Shown here piece after piece: positions 1-13,600 of a stretch of DNA of 64,000 nt; the first letter of the stretch is position 1; the number at the start of each line of letters is the position of its first letter. Source of the stretch: Certhia americana. Taxonomy: Eukaryota; Chordata; Aves; Passeriformes; Certhiidae. The notes below the pieces were generated by a model that was not told the origin of the DNA, made no database searches, and saw nothing but the letters and a program-made list of their open reading frames with translations. The DNA lies in contig CM031857.1 of assembly GCA_018697195.1 (NCBI GenBank), positions 51,977,471 to 52,041,470 of the forward strand, given 5' to 3'. The translations under genes and the position numbers were made by a program.

Positions 1-3000
1 TGTGGGTGGAAGCCATGCAGGGGACAGGCAATAATTAAAGCTGAATTTTGAAGTAGAGGGATTTCTCCTGTTCTTTCTCTCACCCTTTCCTCAAGCCTAA
101 GCCCTGGGACAATGTTCCCAGAGCAGAGATAAAACGGCAGGTTCCTTTCCCTGAGTTTATTAAAAAGAGTGCAAAGGTGGCAGGCCAGGACCGGTGGTGT
201 TGCAGAGCTGCCAGGTGACATGGGATGGCTTCAGCACTCACTGTCCCTCTGTGCCTCTCCATGAGCAGGACCCCATGGCATGCACAGCACTGACCCAGAG
301 CCTCTCTCCCACCCAAGAGACAACAGAAAGACTTGGCACCTAGCTACCCATAGGGCACATGAGAGGCTGCACATCCTCCTGCATTACCTTCTACCTTACA
401 GTCAGGACATGTGACCCAAAAGATTCTTGGAGTCCTAATTAAATGCATAAATTGTACAAAACAACACAAAACGCGGCTGCAGCTTTGAAGGACTATGACA
501 ATTTCAGGCAGATGGCAAGATAGGAATTAGCACTTCTTGCAGCACCCAGCCAGAACAGATGCAATACATAATGAGGGTCAGGAAGCAGCACACGGCACAA
601 TTCCCTTTGCTCTTCCAGCAAACACAGAAACGCTAAGTCACTGTGTCACTACAGATTTTGTTGCTGGAAACACGACGAGTGTCTATTGTCAAGGTAAATT
701 AGTAATGCTGCATAAGCAGGAGCTGGAGGTAGAAAGAGAGTTGTGAAAGAGTCAGCTCTGGAGACACAATGCTTCTTAAAGCAGTTTCTCTAAACTCTTC
801 CTTCTCCTGTATGTATATTGCTGTTTGTGAGAGGTGCACAAAGTCAGTAACTCCCTCTGAAATGGTTGTTTGTTTTAAATTCCTGATAGGAAATATATTT
901 AGTTAATTAAACTTGTTACAAGGGCGGTGATTCATGAGGCATCTGACTGAGAAGAATAATGCACCTACCTGGCTACCTGTCTTCGGTCCATTTCTTTGTG
1001 AATTGCCGTATTTTAACTCATGAAACAGTAAAAACATCAGAGCAAAGCAATGGAAAGTTACTGTGTGCTTAACTGTGCAAGAATTATATTCGGAAAGGAA
1101 AAAAGTATAGGGCTTAATTTGTCAGCAGGTATAAAAATAGATCTTGAGGCATTATCTGAACTTAGGAGAAGTTTTTAATTAGCTGCCTGGGGCCTTCCAG
1201 TATTTTCATTTTTTAAAATGAATTATGGTATATTCATTATACAGTAGGTGACTACAAGTGTGGAAGTGTTTCTGTGCATTCACTCAGTGGTTCATTCACC
1301 ATCTGAAAAACAAAACCAACCAGGTGTAATGAGAAATCCCTGTTTAGGGGGTTGAGTTGCTCTTTGTTCTGCTTTTGTGCTGGCGGTATTTGAAAACCAA
1401 ATTTGCATGAGTGAAAAATCTTCCTTGGAAAACCTAACTCGCACTTTGGGGTTCCACCACCTTGACACATAATTCAAGCTGCTTAAATGGATTTGCAAGG
1501 TAGATGCTCAAATGCAGATTAAAATGTGAATCCACTTCCCAGAAAATCATGTAATTTATAAACGAGAACTCTTCAGACCTTGAGGTAGCCAAAGTGACTT
1601 GGCTTCTTAAGGAGATTACGTACAAAAAAAAGGCTCTAGCTACCATTCTGCTGGAGACTGGATGCGCTACTCTTAAAACCCCAGAACAAAAGATCAAAGA
1701 CTGCCTCAGTCAAGCAAGATATTCTAGTGCTGGGTAAATAGCTTCTGCTCTGCAAAAAGCATTTTCCCAAATGCCATATCACAATTTAGATCTACCGACA
1801 GGTGCAAACACAGGCTGGAAAAGTGTGAGAAAACATGTTCCATGACTTGTGAGAATGAATTGGTTACCTGAGCACATTCAGTGCCTTTGAAAACTGGGGT
1901 ACAGGGACCATAATGCTTATGAGAGTACAGACATAACCTTAACACAAGTCAATGCTAGTTAATGGCAGCACTTTTAAGGCAGGAGCCTTTGAGGTGGAGC
2001 TTTCACAACCACACAAGCCTAAAGGGGCAGCTCTGCAGGCATGCTCCCCTAAAATTTAGGCTCCTGTGCCCCTAAAATTGCATCTCCATCTTCTAACCAA
2101 GCCCCACACCACTACTAGGTGGTCATATCTCTGCACACAGAGGAAATGTGAGGAGGGGCCAGATAAGGAAATGCATGGCCACAGGTGAGGACAACCTCAC
2201 CCTTCAGAGGGGCAACAAATACTTAAAAGTCCCTCTATCTGCAAAGGCTTCACAGAGGCTTCGTCGTTTCCTGAATTACCCCACCAGCACAAAAACCCCA
2301 TTGACCAGATTCCCATCACGCCATCTGTGGAGAATTTTTGCTGTGTAAAATGAGTGTGGGAGGGCTCAAAATGTGAGCTTTTAAATAGCCCACGAGGCTT
2401 AAGGGAGACTGCAACATCTGGCTACTCATCTTCTTCCAGCTCAATCAAGTGCCAGATACAATTATGTGGACAGGCAAGAAGCAGGCAGGAGTAACATGAG
2501 AGGAAGGCAAATCTCTTCAAACCTGGACATGAAATAATGGCACTTTCATCCTCCATGAGGATCAGGCAGTCCAGTGAAAGAGTCACATCTAAGAGGCTTG
2601 GAATCTGTATCACATGTGCTATCAGCCTAGCACAGAGCATCAGCACTCAAATAATTACTTTCCCAGCAATCAGCCCCAAATCATAGTAGAAGAGAACTGA
2701 AGAATTTCCACAAAAGAACATTAACTGGAAAGCTAGAGGATAAACTCCACAATGTTGACACAGTCTTCTTGCAACTCCCAACAAGCATATTTTGCATTCC
2801 AGCTGACTCAAGGCATGTCCTGGGTAGTGGATAAGAGCACTCAGCATGCCTCAGAGAAGCCTGACTTTGAAACAGCAAACTCTGGAATACTCACTGGAGA
2901 GCTAACACATGTCTCCAGAACAAGGAGCACAGTGGAGCCTTTCTGCACTGCCCTGCTTTATGCCTCTTCCACTAGTGCTCACAGCAGGGGCGGGGGGAAA

Positions 3001-5337
3001 AAAGAGGAATAAGAAATTAGCACAATAAATGGCAGCCAGCCCTGGAGCATCAAGATTCTGTACTATCATCACATTTAACCACATCATGAGATGTGGCTCA
3101 AAGAAAATCCCTTTTGCCCACTGCACCTGCTGGCTTTTGATATAGTTTGTATCATAAAGACAAAAGAGAGCAAGTACACTTCAAAGCAGCATGGCTTATT
3201 GTCAGCTGTACAGGAATGGGTTAAATCACAGTGCAAGATAGTGCAGTGGTTGCACATTTTATAATGATTTTTCAAAGGGGTTTTTTCTGCTGTCATTTGC
3301 AGTGACTTCCCAAGGGAAATCATTACCTCACCTCTGTGATGGTGGCATGAATGAAGACTGACCCCTGCCTAGGAAGCCACATTTAATTATGTCAGGTGAT
3401 TACATACATAAAATAAACGCCATTTTTTTCCAGAATTCCTGCATGCCTCACTTTTATTCCATTTTAATACTTGTGTAATTTTCTCTGTCACTATCCTAGT
3501 AAATTATATTGTATTTTACCTTTTATTTAATTTATATAAATCTAATTCTCTAATTTTCAGGCTGTATCTTCTGTATCTCTGTGGCTGACAAAATTTTATC
3601 TTTATAATAAGTAACCTTTGGCTACTACAGGCCAAAAATCTCTTTCCAGTCACTCCCATGCAAACCCAAAATAATCCATCAATATGCAAAGCACTGCACC
3701 TAGACTGGGCAAGTCTGAAAATGCTTTGATGTGAAATAGTTTTCTTAGATGCAGGTTGATTCTCAAGTGAATCCACACCAGTAAACTTAAGCAAGATATG
3801 TGCTTTTATATGTGCAATACATCCCACCAGCAGAGAGACTCTGTGGAGAGTTACCACAGAGCAGTGAGAGCACGGTAAATTTGTGCACCAGCCTTATCTT
3901 ACCTGGGCAGACAAAAGCTTTTATTATAACCCCCACTCCGATTCTTGCCTATAAATATTAGCCATGAAGCACAGAAGAATCAATTTTTATGATGATGACA
4001 AACTAAAGCACAAAATTGAGCACTTATATGCAGGTTGCCTTTGGGCCTTTTGATGATTCACAAATTAGTCCTGACCCTCCTGGATATAACTCTAAATATT
4101 TCACTTCAAATGTTTCTACTCTTTCAAGTACCCCTTAACATAGCTGGAATTTGATCTGCCAACCAATAAGTAATGATTTGACACAGCCTCTGAGTACAGA
4201 AAAATAGATATTTTCAAGAACAGACTCTTTCAGTTCCTGAATTCAGGGGAGAAAGATTGGGTTTATTTAGTTTCACACTGTAGGACCAGATTTCTTCATT
4301 CTATTTAGACTGAGTAGTCCTTTATTTTTCCAAGTAGTTCTGTTAAAATCAAGGTTGTTTGTCTTTATTCTGTCTTAAGCAGAAGCAGACTACATAATCT
4401 GAATTATTTTGCTTTTACATACCACTGTTCCTTCTAATGGCATAACCTGATTTTACTAAGCCACTTCACTTAGGACTGTTTATGTTGCTTCAGGCATATC
4501 ATCTAAAGTTTTATGCTCTTTGTATAAATATGAACTGTCACCCTGGCTTAATTTTAGGATGTTCTGGGTAGATCTTTGGCAGGTACAAGGCCTCTTTGGA
4601 AACAGTAACAGCTTGTCTGAGTTTCACAGTTTGGTAAGAAATAGACACATACAGGACATTTGTGTGTCTTTTAGTGGGATGACATCTCACTTCCTTCTCT
4701 TTCCTCCACAATGCTAGGAAAGTGCAAAGATATTTTTAATGTACCTTTGTGAGGAAAACATTACGTGGGAATATTTTATTTGGATTTTTTTGCTAAAATC
4801 TTTGTTTTCAGTGACACAGGCGTTTAGGATATAACTGAAAGCTTCTTTCTGCTCCTTCTGGTTAGGTATGATAATTTTCAACCTTTGGTTCACGGGTTTA
4901 TTCCCTAATCAGGGCTACAGCACATGTCAAAGCTGTTCACTTTGAATGAAAGGCTTTTCCAGACTGAAAACTCAATTTACTCCTGCTAGTGACATTAAGA
5001 TAAGCAGCCCCTCAAGGGGTCCCAGTCCTTATCTGATACACTGTGTTATTTGCAGGCTCTGGCAGACATTAAGTGGAGTTTCATGTACACACACTTGGGA
5101 CATGTGTACCCTATTGAGCAGGACCGTTCATTTGCACATCAAATGAAGCCTTCCAGTAGCTCAGTTGAGCCCTGCTCACTTGCTGAATATCATCCCTGTT
5201 ACAAGGGGCTATGATAATGACACACCTATATATCCTAAAGACAAAGGATTACTGCTCTGCAGGAGGTGGCTATCAATCCCTTGCCTATTGTCTTGTATAA
5301 TGAATTTCTTGTAACAGAGTAATACCTTTTTATACCC

Positions 5338-5355
5338 TTTTTTTTTTTTTTTTTT
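5338..5355. repeat. poly-T tract (T18)
   Basis: This is an uninterrupted run of about 18 T. No retroposon body is recognisable on either side, so it is treated as a simple homopolymer. Confidence 0.9.
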
Positions 5356-5425
5356 AAATGAGTTAGCCCTAGCAAAGCTTCATCAGATATCCTTCACAGC
5401 CCCAATCACAATGGTGACATCAATT

Positions 5426-5439
5426 ACTGACGTCAGCAG
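5426..5439. promoter_or_regulatory. CRE / C-MARE-like palindrome in intron
   Basis: The palindrome TGACGTCA at 5428-5435 is a full consensus cAMP-response element (CREB/ATF). With its flanks it reads TACTGACGTCAGCA, which differs by one base from the 14-bp CRE-type Maf recognition element TGCTGACGTCAGCA. A full CRE without methylation decay of its central CpG is uncommon in AT-rich intronic DNA. Whether it is bound is unknown, and a chance occurrence is possible in 64 kb. Confidence 0.35.
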
Positions 5440-8400
5440 CATCAAGGAAGGGTGCTGTGCAAACCCAGACGACATGTCTATACACAACATGCACATGCTG
5501 GTGTATGCTTTACTGGTGTATTCCTCCTACCATTCCCTTTCTCTCCTGCTAAGTCTGAACAAGGCTTTGTGCAGACTTTTTCTGTAATCAAATGTAGGTG
5601 AGCCCATATGAGGACAAGACTCCTAATGACATGAAGGAATTAGGAATTTTAATACAAGTATATTAAATCTAACATTGAAGTCATTCAACCAAATTAAACA
5701 TATAAGTAGGAGCTGCCCTTGAGCCTGAAAATGGCCTTCTTTCCACTCAAAGGAGAATTAGCTATGAAAGCTATCTACTACCAACAAACCTAAAGAACCA
5801 AGAGTCCAGGGAACACTACACTTGAAAAGGTTTTAAAAGACTAAACAGGGAAATTGTTTAGTCAAAAACAGATTTTTTTTTTTCTGAGTCTTAAATTCAG
5901 AAAAAAAAATACATTGGGGGGCTGGACTAATGAAACCTACAGAGTGTTGCTTCAATTCCCCTCCTAAATATATTATGAGAAACATCAGACAATGTAATAG
6001 AAAAGAACAATATTTTCCTGGAGATTTTGAATAATCTCGCTGCACTGAGATTGCTGTTAGTCTCATGGCATGATGCAAAATGGTTAGACTTACTTTCAAA
6101 AATGGTATTACCATTTCTTAAAATAACCTCACAGTTTTAGAATAATTTTGTAGAATCATATAATACAGCCTAAGAGATTTTAACTTCCTACCTATTGAAG
6201 ATTATAAAGATTGCCATAAGGAGCCAAGGTCAAATGCGTGTGAAAACTGAGCTTGGTTTTACATTAATACAGTGAGTATTCCTGTGGTGGGGGTCAATGT
6301 CCTTTTTGATGGAAGAACTGATTGCTCTAGGACTAGATAATTTGCACTCAATTGGCTATGGGAAGTCTTGGACTGAACCACAGTATAAGCAACAGAGAAA
6401 ATTAAGTACTTGTTCGAAATGGGCAAGGACTTCACTAGATCAATGTCAAATTATTATAAATGCTAGATCAAGCTTTATGGCAACTGTGACAGGGATAAGT
6501 AACAATCACACCTCAGAGAATTTCAGTGCTTCTTTACAGATTTTATTTCAAGTCAGATGCCACAACTCATTGCTTAGAGGAACAGAATGCAGCATTTCCT
6601 CACAAGAGGAGAAGATTTTGCATCCATCCATAGCATGATCCTGAAGCTGGGAAAGTACACACAGGATCCAGTTTTTCAAGGAAATATCACAGTATAGTTA
6701 ACAAACTGTCTTTTCGTTTTTTCCCAAAATCAGATGATATCACAGTCTTTTCCATAACCTGTCAAAGCTCATGAGAACGAATGTCAGTGTCATGACCTGC
6801 AGCTATTGGAAAAGCATGCTGAGGTACAGAGCTGTGAAAAGACGTAATCACAAGCATCCAGGAGCTGATTAGAAAAGATAAAAATCCTGATTTCCAGGCA
6901 GTCCTTTCTCCAGTTCTTGGATTTGTATCCCATGCAAATAGCAAAGGTAAGGCAAGGAAGTATACAGTAGGTTTTTAAAGATCTCACTTGAGCCTGTGTT
7001 CTTATCTGAGCTCACATCTAATTCAGCCAGATCCAAAAGATGCCCAAAGTGCTACTAAATGGGTTATCTTATACTATGGAAATCAGTTGGTTTTCCACTG
7101 AGCAAGAACTAAAGGCTACGCCCAGACTGCCTATAACAAACTTCAAATCTCTCTCATCTCAGTGAATTAACCAGAAATCAGGCAGTGCAGTTAATTAGAA
7201 CTTGAGTCAACTGCATAAACATAAGTATTTGTTGGCACCCAAAATTCCCTATGGTATCTCAGATCACAGGCCTGGCATGTCTGACATAAGATCTGTGGGA
7301 GGAAATCCATGCAATTCTGGAGTGGCAGCTGGAGTCCAGGTAAGGTTCCATCTCAAATGATGATAAACATCTGTGGTTAAGGCAACAGAATGGAGATTCT
7401 TAGTTCACTGCTGCTTGATCCTTTCTGCACTTCTCAGCTTCTCTGGAAATTGCATGGAAAATCCTGCCACTGAGATTCTGAAGAACTATGTATTCACTTT
7501 GCAAAAGTACAAATAATTATGCAAGACAGAAGGGAAATCAAGCCTCTTTTTTCCCCACCTCAGAGATTTATGAGAAATATATTGTGAAGAGTTAAATAGT
7601 TGAGTCGGATTAAATTTACCATGTCTGCAAAATTTTCTATCAAAAGGTTACCTTTGATATAATGCTTCAGCCAGCAGACTTCTGCTTCCCAGCCATTAAA
7701 TTCTGTTGTAATAAACTTTTACAATATGCATCATTATAGGAAACTTAAATAGGATTAGAACTTGAGCGCGAATCACAAAACAGTAGAACAGAGGGAAAAA
7801 ATGCAAGGTGTCTGGCTTTTTGAATATTAAAGAAAAGGTTCTTCTTTATTAAATAATGCATATGAGGAGAGAGATTTGGAATTCTGAATTTTCAAGGTCA
7901 GGGTGGAAGGAGGTCTGTTTGGAGAGCCACAAATTCCTGATCTCAGCTCTTGCCTCTACCTCTGTCTTTGCCACACGGCCTTGTGCAGATCAGAGGATGA
8001 CCCAGCCACTGAGCCTCTCAGTTCCAACTTCGATTGAGCCCCTGGGGCAAATGGGTTGCTAATACTCACCCCTCTCAAAGAAGAGTTGTGGCAATTGCTG
8101 TTTTTATTCTTCACAGTACTGTTCTGATACCTGTGAGGACTAGCTTAAAAAATATAAATGGCTCTGCTTTATAGCAAAATGGTTGTTGGTGGTTTAAAAG
8201 TAGAATTCAGAACCACTATCCAGCTTATAATGAGCAATGCAATGCAGAACAGGCAGCAGCAGAAAGTCCAAATGAGAGGCAGGGAGGATCAGCCTCCTTG
8301 TTATTACGATGGTTTATTTGGCCTCAGATATATTCTCTTTCCAATTCTGCTGGTAATTCATGTGTTTCAAGTGTAATATAATTGTCCACAGAGACCATGT

Positions 8401-10602
8401 TACACTCCTTTTCAAAGCTCTAAGCATGTTGGTTACTTAACAGGCCTTCTGTCACACATGGGTGAAATGAAAATTCCCTTCTGCAGAAGAGTTACATTGC
8501 CACTTACATTTGTTTTAGAAGAAGGGATTTATATCCTATTTTGTTCTTTGTGTACTCTTGGAGCATCAGCTATCAGCCTTAGGATGGCTAGGGAGCATAC
8601 ATCAGCCAATGTTGCATTTCATGGCCTGGTATAAACACAGAGAATGACAGCTGATCCTCACCCTGTACAATGTGCACTTAGACAGGGGTTGACCAAGTTC
8701 ACACTCTTAAAATAACAAATCCTTCAACCTGTCTATACAAGGAATGGAGCAGAGGCTCTGCATCATCTTCGAAGTCTTCTGAGAGGGACAATGAAGAAAA
8801 TATTAAGACAGAAAAACTCCCCTGATATACTCCTTTTCCAATTATTATTCTGCTTCCCTCCCCCCACCAGCCCACAGACAGTTGCCTTAAAAAGCAATGT
8901 CTTACATTGATCAAATATTAGATTCCTAGGATTTTCTCTCCTCCTATTGTTCAACAGCAGATTTCAGCTATTCAGGATTCTGTGGGTTCACATTTGGCTT
9001 GGCTGTTTGGGTTGCTGTGCATCTCTGGAAGACTTAACTCCTTCTTTGATTAAGTGAGCACACAGAGATCACTGGAGTGGGAAGAGGGGAAGAGAATAGC
9101 CTGAAAACCACCCCTCATGATTTGCATTGCAGTGTCAATTGCAATCAACAAGAGACTCTGGTGCCCTCCATTTAAGATGCTGGATTCCTTCCCATTATAC
9201 TCAGTAATACACTTAATTCTTATAACATACTGACACTTTATTTTATTTCTGGCAGTGTGTATTCTAAAGGTCAAAATCCCCACTGACTTTCTCAACTGAC
9301 AATACTATTTTATTCATTTTTTTTTTAACTGCAGAAGACACACCTCTCATCTGCCCTGAGGCATTTTTGCAGACACAAAGGAAATACAGTATACAGTCCA
9401 TAGGTCAACCTCTATAAAAGGGTGCCACCAGGGATACCCCAAACTAGTCCTTTGGAAAAAGCCATAGTAAATGAACAGACCTGATTGTTGAGAAACGCAT
9501 AATATGACTCAGATGCAGAGTGACTATTAAAGCAAAAGGTCCCAAAAATTCCCATCCAGGAGGCAGAAATATATTAATGTTTAGTGCAAGTGACATTTAT
9601 TGGTGTTGGTTCTGATTAAGGGGAACAAAAAAAAGAAGGAATGTTCATTAAAGTCTCCACTCTGGCTTTGCAACTTCATTTTAAATCCAAAATACTGCCT
9701 GTCAACAGACAGGGAAGGAGATTCATTGAAAGGTGAACTATGCTCTGTCCTTAGATGTATGCTAAGTGCTGCCACATTGAAGCCAACTGAGACCAGAATC
9801 TGGCATTATAAATCTTGGTAGGTTCTAAGCTGGCACATAATTTATTTTGAAAGGAAAACTCAGTTTTCCCCAGCTTTGAAAAAGAGGTAAGGGCTGGTGA
9901 CCACTGCAGATCCTTTTGCCCCGATGGTGAGATCCAGCAGACTTTGTTGAGGTCTGCAATAATGGACCTCAATTTTGCTGTCTTCTGACACTGACTCACC
10001 TGAGAAAGGTAACAACTATTGAGAGTTTGTACCTCATAAAAAATGTAAGCCATTGAAGTCCCTAATTTATACACATAGGTAAATTAAAAAGCTTTGGCTT
10101 AGTCTAATGTGTCACTTCTTGCAGCATTCCTCCCACTGTAGCTAATGAAATGTTACCAAGAGTGACATTCAGAAATCTGAAGACGGGGATGAAACACCCA
10201 CAATGCAATGCAAAATACAAAGTCCCCTGTGTGGGCAGATGGTGTTCCCCACCAAGTGACTCTCCATCCCACCTGTTTTCATTTCTTATGAACTTTTTCC
10301 AAAATTTTTGCTTCAAAATGTTTCATCTGGAGGTGCTGTCCTATGCAAAGGAAGGTGAAGCTCCTTTTTTAAATACATTGGGGGAAACAGTTCTTCACCC
10401 TCAGCTGGGTTGGAAAACCAGTTCAGCATTAACCTTTGGCAAGGGAGGAAGGGAAGAGTGTTTGCAAGCCTCTGTTTTAGCACTCTTGCCTTCCCTGCTG
10501 CTGGGAGGTACAGACTTTGTTCTGACTGTGGGCTGAGCAGCAGTGTGCAGGTTTGAAGAGCGCCTTCCTTCTGGGCCAAATCCATTGTTTGGAAGCTGGT
10601 GG

Positions 10603-10629
10603 CTGCTGCTGCTGCTGCTCCTGCTGCTC
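10603..10629. repeat. (CTG)n trinucleotide repeat, interrupted
   Basis: Six CTG units are followed by a CTC interruption and further CTG units. Read on the minus strand, the direction of LHFPL6 transcription, it is a CAG-type repeat. It is short and intronic, and no coding context was found. Confidence 0.85.
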
Positions 10630-13600
10630 CTATAATTGCTGAGTTTATTGCTGCCCGAAGCAAATGAGTGAGTAGGAGGAAAAGTAGGAGGAACAGAAAG
10701 TGCATTAATCTACTCTTTGCTGAGTTTGTGGGGGGAATAAAGGCAAGTATAATTGCTGTAGGCACTCAGTATGGTGTTGAGCACAGCAAAGGCAGTCAGA
10801 TATCACAACCTAGCATATTAGCAGGATGAAGAAGGCAAAGGAGGTCTCAGATCTTCACAGCTCAGGAAGCCCCTCACTAGAGTTCTCTGTAGCAGGTGTC
10901 TCACTCAGGTCTGCACTGACTTCGTGGTGCTTTGAAGATCCTGTGGCAGGACCTGGTCCCATACTTACTCTATCAAGTCAGGATGTGGCATTGTCTCCCT
11001 GCAAAATTAGAGCTCTCTTCTGCAGAGCACAGAGGGTTGTGTCAAAAATATATAAATATTAAATAAAAACCAAGAAATATGAAAGTATTGACTTATTTGT
11101 AAACACCTTTGTTCCTAGACATGTCTGCTCATAGATAGATTATTATCTCAAATTATTTTCTTAGACAAGACTATCTATCAGTATTCTGTACAAGAAGGAA
11201 AAGGCAAAATGGAGATATCTATCTTTTGCTGTAAAGGTCACTTAAAATTATTTCCAAATGACAAAAACTTCATAAAAATGGGAACTCATTCTGTGATCAA
11301 AATAGTTAATGTAAGGTTTTTTTAATAAACCATTGATAACTTTCCTGCTGCACTGGCCATTTCTCAACATAGTTCTGCTATAATAGAGAGCACTGAAGGA
11401 TCTCAAAAAGACAAAGTATTCAGGAAGATACAATATCTTTTGTTAAACTGACTCAGTTGTGAATACAGGCAGGCTTTTTTGCATCCCAGCTTTTCTTCAT
11501 GAAATTTCCAAAGAGAAGCAAAGTGGTTAGCCCAGCAGTGGAAACACTACATGATAAAAAGCTGATTCATTGAGACTGAAAACCTGAACTGATTAATGTA
11601 GGAGGAAGCCCACAAGTCCTCTGTAAAGCCAACAAGGGTTGGGAATGCAAATGACTAGGTAGGGGAACTGGGGACACATGAGGCATAATTTTATGGCTTC
11701 AAGGGAAGCAAATTACAGGTAGAACCCTAATACTACAAGTTTCAGACGCCTATCTCTGAGTAACCTGTAATTACATGATTTATTAAGGAGTTTTTCATGT
11801 TTAAGTTGACAGAAGGAGATAAGCGAGGTCATTGAAACTCCACAGCCACTTCATGCTCTTGAAGTGTATTGGGAATTGTGGCACAAGAGTCCACACAGAG
11901 ATGAAGGAGACCTATTTGTTTATTTTGTTGCTCACTGAATCTGCTGCTGGCATCACTGCTTAAAATTTGAAGGGTATTTAAAGTGGAATCAACTCAACCA
12001 AAACATCCAGCAAATCCCCAGAGATACAGATGCAGAACAACAGTGGCAAACTTCCAGCTGCCATAGCAGGCATTCAAAATCCTCTGGAAATAAATTACTT
12101 AAAGGCTTTAAAAGGATAAGAAAGGACTGCCAAGCCTGACAAATCTCAGGGTCTGTTCCTGAAGGCCCCAGACATGCATGACTTCAACTGATTTCCAGTA
12201 CTGTCATCTTTCCAGGACAGGCATTAAGAGATGCCTGCCTTTGTTCAGGGGTTTGACTGAAATTTCTGCCTTCTACCCCAGTGCTGTGGTTTACATGAGG
12301 ATGTATTTGGTTCAAACAAAGGGTCTACCTAACCCTGTTCCAGCCTCCAGCAGAGCCATAAGCCATATCCATTGCAAATTAAGAAATGAGTGAACATTTA
12401 CAACATTTCCCCGCACACACTATCTCAGCTTCTTACTCTTTTCAACTGAGCAGGTTTTCTAAACCTCATGTGCTTCACCTGCTTAATGATCCTTTGTAAA
12501 TCTCTCTTTCAAGTACTCTCTTTCAGTCTCTCCTTGAACTTTTGCATTCATAACAGCCTTTGGAGGGAAACCCATGGTTTCACTGCCTATTATACAGAGA
12601 ACTACCTACTTCTGGTAGCTTTGAACCTGTCTCCCAAGCAGTCCATCTGAGGGATGTTTATTTTTTGCCCGGGAAGAAACAGTGAATGTTTAGCCTTTAT
12701 TCACCTTCTCCATATCCAGGATTTTGTAGTTCTTCAGTGTAGCCTAACTATGTAGAGTTTTCCAGTCCTAGTCCTAACTTCACGCCTATTCTTTGGCCCC
12801 ACAACCAGGCAGAGATGGTGATTTTGCCCAGACATCAGCCAGATAGGTGCAGGTGAGCTTAAAGATGGAAGCATGCCTCAGCACCGAACTTCTGCATAGG
12901 AGAAGAGGTCAAACCCAGCCCCATGTTCAGAGTAGCCTTGCTAAATAGCACATGCACCAGTCACAGTCCAGCTTTTGGTGCTCCTTGGTAACTGGGCACA
13001 GCACTACGCACCTCCTGCCTCATGAGGCAAGGGCTCATCTCTGCAGTATGACCCAGTGCAGCCCTTCTCCATGGGCCTGGAGACCTGCCAGCAGTGGGGC
13101 ACCAGGCAGCAGCTACCACTAACACAGGCAGGAGCGCACAGAGATGCTGCTGAGATGTCAAATGGCAGGATGGTCCCTTGTTTGGACTGCACAGTCTAAA
13201 GTGACAAAAAACAACGGGTTGCAGCCTACAAATGAGTGAACTATGTTGGCTATATTTCACCTTACATGATTTATATGAGATATGTGTGACATGAGTCATA
13301 TAGAGATATATCCCACACACTTACAGACACACTTTGCATTCCAGACCTATTCTAAATACCTTTGCTTTGGCACAATAATCTGTGTCTGTCACATCCTATG
13401 TTTTATTTTCATAATTCCCAAGAAAATTAAACTATTCTCACTGAAAAAATCAGCTTTTCACCTTTAAAAAGAAGATAAGTATTTTCTATATACAAGCTTC
13501 CAGAATTATTGTCTGTTGCTTGTGAAATAGCTGTACTTTCATTAGACAAGACAAATTACCTATAGCCCCAGGAAAAATTAATTTCATGGGATGCAAAAGA

